From Myxococcales bacterium (GTDB taxonomy: Bacteria; Myxococcota_A; Polyangia; Polyangiales; Ga0077539): DNA of 64,000 nucleotides. How positions within the stretch are numbered: the first letter of the stretch is position 1; each line of letters starts with the position of its first letter. Shown here piece by piece: positions 1-7,538 of this stretch. The notes beneath the pieces are model-generated. The model worked only from the letters and a program-made list of their open reading frames with translations. It was not told the origin of the DNA and did no database searches. Location: NCBI GenBank assembly GCA_016792845.1, contig JAEUKH010000046.1, forward strand, positions 1-64,000, given 5' to 3'. The position numbers and the translations under genes are program-made.

Positions 1-207
1 CCAGACCGTACGTTCGTTCACATCGAGCTGTTTGGCGACCTCTCGACTGGGGAGTCCCGTCGCACAGTGGAGCACGATGCGAGCACGCATCGCGAGGTTC
101 TGGGAAGTGGAGTGACGACGTACCAAACGCTCAAGTTCGGCACGCTCAGGGTCGGTCAACGTCAGGGGCGCAAGAGGGCGGCCACGGCCGCGGGTGGGCA
201 TGTCCAT
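1..207 (-). CDS. IS630-family transposase, N-terminal fragment cut by the window edge
   Basis: The minus strand is open for 69 codons from ATG at 207 to the left edge with no stop, so the gene continues outside the window. It begins MDMPTRGRGRPLAPLTLT, then has ERAELERLVRRHS and ends in a helix-turn-helix pattern (SREVAKQLDVNERTVW). That order, a short basic start, an L-T-x-x-E-R-x-x-L region and then HTH, is typical of IS630-type transposases; the DDE catalytic domain would lie further left. A second ATG sits two codons in at 201. Only one end of the element is visible, so terminal repeats, the TA duplication and whether the copy is intact cannot be judged. The element end probably lies between 207 and about 290. 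Confidence 0.75.
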   Translation of the reverse strand, partial: MDMPTRGRGRPLAPLTLTDPERAELERLVRRHSTSQNLAMRARIVLHCATGLPSREVAKQLDVNERTVW

Positions 208-328
208 CGACTGCCTGAACGCTTGCTGATGAAGCAAATTCCCGAGGTGTTCATTTTCTGAGCGGACTTCTGGCGGGGGACACTAGAGACCGTAGACGAC
301 GCCTGAAAAATCAGGCTTGAATCGCGCG

Positions 329-1465
329 ATGACCGACGCCCCTCAGGCCCTCGACTGGTCGAAGCTCGCGCCCAACAGGCCGCTCGGCTTCAACGACCCG
401 GTGTACGTGCCGCGGCCCGCAGCCCTGGGCACCCATGGCGGCGAGCGGCTCGCGGTGCTCTTGCGCGGGGCGAAGCGCCCGATCGTGGTGGCCGGGCCTG
501 CGGGGGCCGGCAAGAGCACCGAGCTCGCCGTCGCCGCGGGGCTCTTGCAGAAAGAGTGGGTGGCGTGCCCGGTGCCGCTCGATCGGCTCCTCGATGTGCA
601 TCGGCTCACCGCCGACGAGGCGCTGAACCACGCGGCGGGGCACCTCGCGACCATCGCGCTGTCGCTCCTGCGCATCAAGCTCTCGACGGAGCTGAAGGCC
701 GAGCTCGTCGCCAACGGCGTGCTCAACGCGAAGTATGCGCCCGAGGGGGCCTCGAAGGCCGCGGTGGGGGGCGCCGAGCTCTTGCTGCGCACGGTGCGCG
801 AGGTGCGAAAGATCGGGCGCCGGGGTCAGGTGGCGCTCTTCGTCGACGGGCTCGAGAAGTGCCCCGAGGCGACGGCGCGAGACGTGACCTTGGGGCTCCT
901 CGCGATGCGCGACGAGATCGGGCTGGTGATCGTCGCGCCGCCGGGGTTGACGACGGGGCCTGCGAGCTACGACGTGGTGTCGCAGGTGCGGGTGGTGCCG
1001 CTTCGGGCGCTGCCGGTGATGCGCGAGCCGGGGGCCCCGTGGCAGTCGGCGCGCGAGTTCTTTCGTGCGGTGGTGATGAAGCGGCTCGGCCTTGAGACGC
1101 TGCCGATGAACATGGTGAACGTGCTCAACACCGCGGCCGAGTTTTCGGGGGGCGTGCTGAAGAGCTACCTTCAGCTCGTGCAAGACGCCGCGGGGTATGC
1201 GGCGGTGCACGGGCGCGACGCGCTCACGGTGCGCGATGTCGAAGACGCCGCGCGCGACGCCACCGATGTGATGACGTGCCTCTTGCGCGACGGCGATACG
1301 GCGAGCCTGCGTGAGGCTGATGGCACCGCGGGGATCGAAGTTCCGCTAGAGCGTCGGCTTCGGTATCTGGTGCACGGGTTGATGCTCGAATATGAAGTCG
1401 ACGGCCGCTCGGTGGTGCACCCGGCGCCGCTCCTGCGCCTCGGTGGCCCCGCCAACACTCGCTAA
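329..1465 (+). CDS. P-loop (AAA/STAND-like) ATPase, 378 aa
   Basis: Soluble nucleotide-binding protein. A Walker A motif GPAGAGKST lies near residues 56-64 and a Walker B-like strand VALFVDGLEK near 170, followed by VIVAPPGL, as in AAA/STAND ATPases of the ORC/NACHT class. The C-terminal third (EFSGGVLKSYLQLVQDAA, then VRDVEDAARD) looks like a helical lid. No effector or sensor domain is attached. I chose ATG 329; an in-frame TTG at 317 would add four residues. A perfect 6-bp hairpin (GCCTGA-AAAA-TCAGGC, 301-316) lies just upstream, between this gene and the IS fragment. It is convergent with the next gene. The substrate is unknown. The fold is fairly sure, the role is not. Confidence 0.7.
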   Translation: MTDAPQALDWSKLAPNRPLGFNDPVYVPRPAALGTHGGERLAVLLRGAKRPIVVAGPAGAGKSTELAVAAGLLQKEWVACPVPLDRLLDVHRLTADEALNHAAGHLATIALSLLRIKLSTELKAELVANGVLNAKYAPEGASKAAVGGAELLLRTVREVRKIGRRGQVALFVDGLEKCPEATARDVTLGLLAMRDEIGLVIVAPPGLTTGPASYDVVSQVRVVPLRALPVMREPGAPWQSAREFFRAVVMKRLGLETLPMNMVNVLNTAAEFSGGVLKSYLQLVQDAAGYAAVHGRDALTVRDVEDAARDATDVMTCLLRDGDTASLREADGTAGIEVPLERRLRYLVHGLMLEYEVDGRSVVHPAPLLRLGGPANTR

Positions 1466-1500
1466 ATACCATGTGTTGTTGAGCTGTTACGGCGCTGAAC

Positions 1501-3768
1501 CTAGTAGGCGAAGGCCTGGTAGCTCCGCGAGAGGTTGAAGCGCAGACCCAGCGTCGCGTCGGTGGCGACGCCGATGGGGGCGCCGTTGACGGTGCGGCCG
1601 AAGAGGTCGAAGCCGACGGCGAGCGAGAGCGCGTCGACGATGGGCAAGGTGAGCCGCACGGTGCTGCGCAAGAGCACGTCAGAGGCGGCGAAGGGGTCGC
1701 GCCATGAGACGTCGAGGGTGCCCTGCGCTTCGGCCCAACGCTCGCCCACGCGAAAGAGCCGAAGCTGGAGGAGCTGGGCGCTCGCGACGAGCACGCCGAG
1801 GGGGGTGCTGCTGGGGGCGAGGGTCTCCCAGTCGATGCCCGCGCCGAGGTTCACCGAGAGCTTCTCAAGGAGCTGAAGGCGCACGCCGAGGGTGGGGCGC
1901 AGCTGGAGGTGATGGTAGGCCCGCGGCGGCGGCGCGCCCTCGGGGCGGTCGAGCTCGGTCTCGGTGTAGAGCTCGCCGTAGAGGATGGGTTGGTACCAGC
2001 GCGGTCGGCTGAGACGCCATTGGCGCCAGGCGAAGCCGTCGCGGAGGGTCACGAGGTCGAGGTTCTCGACGAAGCCCGTGTCGGCGCCCGCGGCGTCGAC
2101 GGTGCGGGTCTGGCCGTGACGGAGCCGGAGCTGGTTCTCAAAGAGATACCGCGGGTGGTCGGCGTCGGCGCGAAGCTCTAGGTCGCCGCGAAACGAGGTG
2201 CTCTCGGCGCGCGCGATCTGGGCGTCGCTGTAGCTCCCGCGGTTGGTGATCTGCGTGGCGGCGAGCGAGGCGTCGAGGTTGGCGCGGAAGGTCCACCGGG
2301 TGCGCTGCGCGGGGTCGATCACCGCGTCGAGGAGCGGGGCCGCGTGAGGCCGTTCGAGCCACTGGCGCAAGAGGTCGCGGAGGCTCAGCGCCCCGGCGCT
2401 CTGGAAGCGACCGCGCAGGGCCTCGAAGCCCGCGTCGACCTCGACCAGATGGCGCGTGGTGACCACCCGGTAGCGGGCCGCGTCGTCGAGGAGCCGACCG
2501 TTCACCCGGAGGGGGTCGCTCCCGATGTTGACACCGTATACATTGAGGCGTTGGGGTGCGCGGGCGAGGGTTCGGAGCTCGCTCCCGCGGAGGGTGGCGA
2601 CCATGGGCTCGTCGTCGAAGGGCAGCGCCGCGGCGAGGTCGAGCGGTCGGATGGCGCCGCGCAGCGGGAAGCCGTCGAGCGCCTGGAGCAGCCCGCGGGG
2701 CACCACGGCGACCTCGGTCTCGGTGCGCTCGCGCAGCACCCCGAGCGCCAGCTCAAGGAAGGCCGACGAGGGCAGCGGGGTCGCGAGGCTGGCGCCCGGC
2801 AAGGGGGCGCCTTCGGTCTCGCAGACGCTCTGCCGCAGGGCCTCGACGGTGTCGCCGAGGGCGTCTGGGGCGATGCCGAGGATGGGGGCGAAGCGCTCGA
2901 TGGTGGGGCCGACGTTGAAGACCCAAGGCTCGCGGCTGCGGGTCGCGACGAGGCGTACGCCCGAGTGTGGCGCTTCGGCCTGGGTGATGACCCCGGCGAG
3001 GTCGTTCACGAGGAGGATGTCGGGGCGCACCGCAGGGTCGATGCCCGCGGCGACCTCGAGGGCCTCGCGGAGGGGGTCTGCGGCGGCCGGATCGAAGACC
3101 CCGACGACCCAGCGCGCTCCGGCCGCGCGGGCGGCCCTGGCGGCGCGGGTGAGGGCCTCGGCGGGGGGCCCGAGGCGAAGCCCGGCGGCGCGGTCTCCGG
3201 GGAGGGCCGCGAGGGCCGCGGGGCTGAGGGCGCTCACCACGGCGACGCGGCCGAAGGGGCTGTCGAGCACCACCGGCGGCGACGCGGCGGCGGCGACGGC
3301 GTCGCAGAGCGGCGCTTGCGAAGCTCCGCACGAGAGGTTCGAGAGCACATACGGGATGCCCCAGCCGCGGAGCGCGCGGGCGGCGTCGACGAGGGTGTCG
3401 CGGGGCGCCGCGAGGTCGCGGGGGCCGACGCTGAGGGCGCGCAGGCCCATGCTCACGAAGGCGCGGGCGAAGCGGTCGGCGTTCCACCGGATGGCGAGGC
3501 GCGAGGCCGCTGAGGCCCCGAGGAGGTCGCCGGTGTCGAGGGCGAAGGCGTCTCGCTCGCCCGAGAGCGCGCGTGCGAGGTCGTGGAGCCCAGGCGCCCG
3601 CGGCGGGCCTTCGCATCGCAGCGTCACCCACGGGCCGTTGAGCTGCGCGCTCACCACGAGCTGCAAGGCCCCGGGCGCGATGGGCGTGCCCGTCGAGACC
3701 GGCTGCGCGGCGGCCGCCGAGGCGCACAGGATGGTGCCGAAAAGACATGCAAATACAGTAGTTTGCAT
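1501..3768 (-). CDS. Exported degenerate UshA-like 5'-nucleotidase fused to an outer-membrane beta-barrel, 755 aa
   Basis: It starts with a signal peptide (MQTTVFACLFGTILCASAAAA). Residues about 30-330 resemble the metallophosphatase half of UshA-type 5'-nucleotidases: ALDTGDLLG near 78 matches the D-x-G-D motif and YVLSNLSCG near 140 the N motif. The usual first metal motif (ND-H-G) is replaced by SAQLNGPW, so catalysis is doubtful. Residues about 355-470 look like the 5'-nucleotidase C-terminal domain (RPLDLAAALPFDDEPMVATL). From about 510 to the end the protein is alternating aromatic beta strands and ends YQAFAY, as in outer-membrane barrels. This pairing is unusual. It lies 16 bp downstream of the histidine kinase and is probably co-transcribed. 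An inverted repeat spans its start codon. The 5'-nucleotidase match is moderate; the barrel is inferred from the strand pattern. Confidence 0.6.
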   Translation of the reverse strand: MQTTVFACLFGTILCASAAAAQPVSTGTPIAPGALQLVVSAQLNGPWVTLRCEGPPRAPGLHDLARALSGERDAFALDTGDLLGASAASRLAIRWNADRFARAFVSMGLRALSVGPRDLAAPRDTLVDAARALRGWGIPYVLSNLSCGASQAPLCDAVAAAASPPVVLDSPFGRVAVVSALSPAALAALPGDRAAGLRLGPPAEALTRAARAARAAGARWVVGVFDPAAADPLREALEVAAGIDPAVRPDILLVNDLAGVITQAEAPHSGVRLVATRSREPWVFNVGPTIERFAPILGIAPDALGDTVEALRQSVCETEGAPLPGASLATPLPSSAFLELALGVLRERTETEVAVVPRGLLQALDGFPLRGAIRPLDLAAALPFDDEPMVATLRGSELRTLARAPQRLNVYGVNIGSDPLRVNGRLLDDAARYRVVTTRHLVEVDAGFEALRGRFQSAGALSLRDLLRQWLERPHAAPLLDAVIDPAQRTRWTFRANLDASLAATQITNRGSYSDAQIARAESTSFRGDLELRADADHPRYLFENQLRLRHGQTRTVDAAGADTGFVENLDLVTLRDGFAWRQWRLSRPRWYQPILYGELYTETELDRPEGAPPPRAYHHLQLRPTLGVRLQLLEKLSVNLGAGIDWETLAPSSTPLGVLVASAQLLQLRLFRVGERWAEAQGTLDVSWRDPFAASDVLLRSTVRLTLPIVDALSLAVGFDLFGRTVNGAPIGVATDATLGLRFNLSRSYQAFAY

Positions 3769-3769
3769 G
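3746..3769. promoter_or_regulatory. Perfect inverted repeat spanning a start codon
   Basis: CATGCAAA, 8 nt, TTTGCATG. The arms are perfect and the repeat includes the ATG (3768-3766) of the UshA-like/barrel gene. As RNA it could form a short hairpin hiding the start codon; as DNA it could be an operator inside the kinase operon. No regulator can be named from the sequence. Confidence 0.4.
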
Positions 3770-3784
3770 GTGTGTCGGGGGGGC

Positions 3785-5233
3785 TCAGCCGCGCGGGAGG
3801 CGAACGGTGAAGACGGCGCCGGGGGTCTCTTCGTCGTGCCCCTGGTCGACGTTGACGGTGCCGCCGAGGTCTCGCACGATGCCCGCGACGACGGCGAGCC
3901 CGAGGCCCGTGCCGCCTTCGCTCAAGCGCGTCGAGAAGAAGGGGTCGAAGACCTTGCCGCGGATCGATTCGGGCACGCCCCGGCCGGCGTCGCGCACGTC
4001 GATCTCGATGCGCTCGGCGGCGTCGCGGACTTCGACCACCAGGGCCCCCCCGTCGGGCTGCGCTTGCACGGCGTTCATCGCGAGGTTGAAGAGCACCTGG
4101 AAGAGCCGATCGTGGCCCGCGGCGACCGTGAGCTTCGCGTCGGGCGCGTCGACCCGAGACTTGATACGCACCCGCCGACACTCGTGCCCGAGGAACGACA
4201 CCACCTCGCGGGCCACCGCGATGGCGTCGGTGGTGGCCCCGGCGCCCGAGGTCGGCGGGCGCGCGAGGGTGAGAAACTGCGACACCACCCGGGTGATGCG
4301 CTCACACTGGCTCGCGATGCTCGTAAAGGTCTTCCGTAGCTCGGGGCTCAGCTCGTCGCGCTCGGCGGCGAGCCTGGCGCGCCCCAAGATGACGTTGAGC
4401 GGTGAGCCGATCTCGTGGCCCAAGGTGGCCGCCACCTGGCCCGCCACGGCGAGCATCTGCGCGCGGTGGAGCTCGGCCTCGAGGGCGCTGCGGGCGCTCT
4501 CTTCGGTGGCCAGCCGAACCCGCGCGGCGCGGAGCGAGGTGATGAGGGTGTTGAGGGTTTCGCCGAAGGCCCGCCACTCGGTCGGACCCTCGATGGGCAC
4601 CGTGGCTTCGAGCTCGCCCTCGCGCACCCGCTCGACCGCCGTGGTGAAGCGCTCGACGGTGCTCGCGAGGCGGCCCGCGACGACGTATCCGAGCAGGGCC
4701 ATCGCGCCCACCAGCACCAGCGCCACCACCGCGAGCTCCTGGGCCCAGGTGCGCACCGCCGCGTCGACGTGGCCCAAGTCGCGCAGCACCGCCACGGCCC
4801 CAACGGGGCCCTCGTCAGGCGCCGAGAGCACCTCGACCCGCGCGAGGCAGGGCACGCCCTCGACCCGCACCCCGAGGCTCACCGCGCGGCGCGAACGGAT
4901 CGCGAGGCGCGCCGTGTCTTCGAGGTGCGCGTGGGCGCGGGTGGCGACATCAGAGCCGCCGATCCAGCGGCCGTCGGGGTCGTAGAGGCCCACCCCCAAG
5001 ACCCGACTCTGACGCGTCAGCTCGTTGGCCAGACGGTGCAGCTCGTTGCGCTCGATGGCCGGCGGGAGCGTCGAGAACGTGATCGCCAAGAGCGTCGCCG
5101 TGTCGTCGATCTCGCGGGCCACCTCGGCGCGCAGCTCGGCCCGGTGCGCCCGCGCCCCGTACGCGCCGTAGAGCGCGAGACACAACACCACCGGCACCGT
5201 CAAAAGTACCCAGAAGCGATCAACCAGACGCAT
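3785..5233 (-). CDS. Membrane sensor histidine kinase, 482 aa
   Basis: Two-component sensor kinase. TM1 is at about 7-26, an extracytoplasmic domain of about 140 residues follows, TM2 is at about 166-190 (VVALVLVGAMALLGYVVAG), then a HAMP region to about 245, a HisKA domain with H273 in LGHEIGSPLNVILGRARL, and an HATPase domain with N-box LFNLAMNAVQAQ, DAGRGVPESIRGKVFDPFF and TGLGLAVV. The H-box has G-S-P-L-N after HEI, as in Ntr-like kinases. No response regulator is encoded nearby, so the partner is elsewhere. It is divergent from feoA (83 bp between starts), and the UshA-like/barrel gene follows after 16 bp, suggesting that the barrel protein belongs to the same signalling or stress unit. 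Confidence 0.92.
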   Translation of the reverse strand: MRLVDRFWVLLTVPVVLCLALYGAYGARAHRAELRAEVAREIDDTATLLAITFSTLPPAIERNELHRLANELTRQSRVLGVGLYDPDGRWIGGSDVATRAHAHLEDTARLAIRSRRAVSLGVRVEGVPCLARVEVLSAPDEGPVGAVAVLRDLGHVDAAVRTWAQELAVVALVLVGAMALLGYVVAGRLASTVERFTTAVERVREGELEATVPIEGPTEWRAFGETLNTLITSLRAARVRLATEESARSALEAELHRAQMLAVAGQVAATLGHEIGSPLNVILGRARLAAERDELSPELRKTFTSIASQCERITRVVSQFLTLARPPTSGAGATTDAIAVAREVVSFLGHECRRVRIKSRVDAPDAKLTVAAGHDRLFQVLFNLAMNAVQAQPDGGALVVEVRDAAERIEIDVRDAGRGVPESIRGKVFDPFFSTRLSEGGTGLGLAVVAGIVRDLGGTVNVDQGHDEETPGAVFTVRLPRG

Positions 5234-5315
5234 CGCCGTGACTCTCGATCGGGTCGTACCATGCGCGCCCGCCTTGCCTTCTCAAAGCCCGAGTGGTACC
5301 GCACGATTTGCAATC

Positions 5316-5567
5316 ATGAGAACGGTTCTCAACAATGAGCTGCGCGCGCTCTCGGCGCTGGGTGCGGGCGAGTCTGGGGTGATCGCGGAGCTCGCGTTGA
5401 CGGCCGAGGAGCGGGCCTGGCTCGACGCGATGGGGGTCTCGGTGGGGCGCGCGGCCGAGGTGTTGCGGCACGGCGTGTGGGGCGGGCCGTTGCACCTTCG
5501 GATGGACTCTGGGGCGGAGTTTGCGCTTGCGCGCGAGCTCGCCGAGCGGGTGAAGGTGCGGGGGTGA
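5316..5567 (+). CDS. feoA: Ferrous iron transport protein A (FeoA domain), 83 aa
   Basis: Small SH3-like cytosolic protein that assists FeoB. It has the FeoA length and pattern: an opening with LSALGAGESGVIAELAL, then GVSVGRAAEVLRHGVWGGPL and RMDSGAEFALARELAERVKV. ATG 5316 was chosen because it gives the usual FeoA length; an in-frame GTG at 5238 would add 26 unlikely residues. The stop overlaps the feoB GTG start (GTGA at 5564-5567), so the two are translationally coupled. A perfect 7-1-7 palindrome overlaps the start codon, which fits Fur-type iron control. Confidence 0.85.
   Translation: MRTVLNNELRALSALGAGESGVIAELALTAEERAWLDAMGVSVGRAAEVLRHGVWGGPLHLRMDSGAEFALARELAERVKVRG
5317..5331. promoter_or_regulatory. 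Fur-box-like 7-1-7 palindrome at the feoA start
   Basis: TGAGAAC-G-GTTCTCA is a perfect inverted repeat with the 7-1-7 geometry of Fur sites. It matches TGATAAT-N-ATTATCA at 10 of 14 arm positions and begins on the second base of the feoA ATG. The divergent kinase gene starts 83 bp away, so a bound repressor could affect either promoter. The site is visible in the sequence; the link to Fur is inferred from the geometry and the iron-uptake gene. Confidence 0.45.
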
Positions 5568-7486
5568 GCGCACACAGGGATCACGGCCGAGGGGCGACGG
5601 GGCGCGAGGGCGGGGTCGAGGCCCGCGAGACGGTGGTGCTCGTGGGGCGCCCGAACGCGGGCAAGTCGAGCTTGTACAACCGCTTGACGGGCGCGCAGGC
5701 GAAGGTGGGCAACTTCCCCGGGGTGACGGTGGAGGTGCTTGAGGGGCGGGTCGAGCACGCCGGTCGGTTTGTGTATGTAATTGATCTTCCTGGGCTTTAT
5801 AGCCTTGAGGGCGGCGACGCCGAGAGCGACGAGGGGGTGGCTCGGCGCTTCTTGTCGGGGCTCCGCGCTGAGGGGCGGCGGGTGGTGCTGGTGCAGGTGC
5901 TCGACGCGACCTGCCCGGCGGTGGGCCTGCGGCTGACGCGGGAGCTTTGCGGGCTGGGCTTTCCGTTGGTGATCGCGGCGACCCGCGGTGACGTGCTGGA
6001 GGCCGAGGGGCGTCACTTCGACGCGACGCGGCTCGCGGATGCATTGGGCCTTGGGGTTCGCCTCGTGAGCGCCCGTGCGGCTTCGACGCGCGAGGCCGTG
6101 CTCTCCCTGGCCCTCGACGCGCTCGGGTCGGGCGCTGCGCCGACGGTCGCGGGCTTCGACCCCGACGCGCTCGGGTCGTCGGTGTTGCGCGAGGCCGACA
6201 CCGTGGCAGAGGCCCAGCGGCGCGCCCGTCAACGCTCGGCGCGGCTCGATCGCTGGCTCCTCGCGCCGGTGTGGGGGCCGGTGTTGTTCGTGCTCCTGAT
6301 GAGCGCGCTCTTCGGCGCGGTCTTCTATGTGGCCGACCCGGCGAGCGCGCTGAGCGACCGCATGATGCGCGCGGTGGCGGGGGTGATCGGGCCGTGGTTC
6401 GGCGCGCCCCGGGTGCGCTCGTTCGTGGTCGACGGGGTGCTCGGCGGCGCGGGCACGGTGATCACGTTTCTGCCGCAGATCGTGGTGTTGACCCTGGTGA
6501 TGGAGCTGCTCGACGCCTCAGGGTACCTGGCCCGCGGGGTGTTCCTCGTCGACCGCTTTCTTCGCGGGGTGGGCCTCGGGGGGCGCGGGTTTGTGCCGCT
6601 GCTCACGGGGCACGCGTGCGCGGTGCCGGCCATCGCGGCGACGCGCATCATCCGCAACCCGCGCGAGCGTCTGACGGCCATTCTGGTCATCCCGTTGATG
6701 ACCTGTTCGGCCAGGGTGCCGACCTATTCGCTCTTGCTGTCGGCGTTCTTTGCGTCGCGGGGGCCCGTCTTTCGCGGCGCGCTCTTCGTGTCGCTCTACG
6801 TCGCCGGGGTCGCCATGGGCCTCGTCGCGAGCGCGGTGCTGCGGCGCACCGTGACCCGGGGCAAGACCCTCCCGCTGGTGATCGAGATGCCCGCGTACCA
6901 TCGCCCCGAGCTCAGGGTGGTGGGGCGCGCGGCGAGTCGCGCGGCGAAGAACTTTCTCAAAGATGTCGGCACCACCATCCTCGCGGCGAGCGCCGTCTTG
7001 TGGGTGCTCTTGAACGTGCCCGCGCCCGGCTCCGCCGCGGTGCCGCCCGACGCAGAGAACGCCGCCCAACTCCGCATCGAGCGCAGCGTCGCCGCGGCGA
7101 TGGGGCGCGCGCTCGAGCCCGTGACCCGCCTCGCGGGCTTTGATTGGCGCATCAACGTCGGGCTCATCGGCTCGTTCGGTGCGCGCGAGCTCATGGTGGG
7201 CACCCTCGGGGTGATCTCTGGGGTCGAAGACGCAGACGACGCGCCCGAGACCCTCGCGGTGCGGCTCCAGGGGCAACGCGACGCCCAAGGGCGCCCGCGG
7301 TACAGCCCGGCCATGGCGGCGGCGCTGCTCGCGTTCTTTGTGGTCGCGTGCCAGTGCATGAGCACCGTGGCCGCGATCAAGCGCGAGACCCGATCGTGGC
7401 GCTGGGCCCTGTTCACCCTCGGGTGGACGTACGCCCTCGGCTTCGCCCTCGCCGTCGCCGTGTACCAGCTCGGCTCGCGGCTCTGA
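5564..7486 (+). CDS. feoB: Ferrous iron transporter FeoB, 640 aa
   Basis: Inner-membrane GTP-gated Fe(II) permease. The N-terminal G domain has G1 GRPNAGKSS (residues 28-36), G2 in NFPGVTVE, G3 DLPG and a Thr-type G4, TRGD, instead of the usual N-x-x-D; G5 is near SARAAS. The membrane part carries the two Gate signatures LLTGHACAVPAIAATRII and PLMTCSARVPTYSLLLSAFF, including the conserved Cys and Pro. At 640 residues it is at the short end for the family; no feoC follows. The GTG start overlaps the feoA stop by the GTGA pattern, and no in-frame ATG fits between there and G1. Confidence 0.95.
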   Translation: MSAHRDHGRGATGREGGVEARETVVLVGRPNAGKSSLYNRLTGAQAKVGNFPGVTVEVLEGRVEHAGRFVYVIDLPGLYSLEGGDAESDEGVARRFLSGLRAEGRRVVLVQVLDATCPAVGLRLTRELCGLGFPLVIAATRGDVLEAEGRHFDATRLADALGLGVRLVSARAASTREAVLSLALDALGSGAAPTVAGFDPDALGSSVLREADTVAEAQRRARQRSARLDRWLLAPVWGPVLFVLLMSALFGAVFYVADPASALSDRMMRAVAGVIGPWFGAPRVRSFVVDGVLGGAGTVITFLPQIVVLTLVMELLDASGYLARGVFLVDRFLRGVGLGGRGFVPLLTGHACAVPAIAATRIIRNPRERLTAILVIPLMTCSARVPTYSLLLSAFFASRGPVFRGALFVSLYVAGVAMGLVASAVLRRTVTRGKTLPLVIEMPAYHRPELRVVGRAASRAAKNFLKDVGTTILAASAVLWVLLNVPAPGSAAVPPDAENAAQLRIERSVAAAMGRALEPVTRLAGFDWRINVGLIGSFGARELMVGTLGVISGVEDADDAPETLAVRLQGQRDAQGRPRYSPAMAAALLAFFVVACQCMSTVAAIKRETRSWRWALFTLGWTYALGFALAVAVYQLGSRL

Positions 7487-7538
7487 TCGCCGGGGCCGCT
7501 CTGCCCGAAGCCCCGAAGGTCGTGTAGAGCGTTGGGGT

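Noticed and set aside
2344..4339. Long plus-strand frames at 2344-3513 and 2525-4339
   Set aside because: They are opposite the nucleotidase/barrel and kinase genes, whose motifs are clear.
5238..5315. Longer feoA start at GTG 5238
   Set aside because: It would begin five bases from the divergent kinase start and add 26 residues unlike any FeoA.
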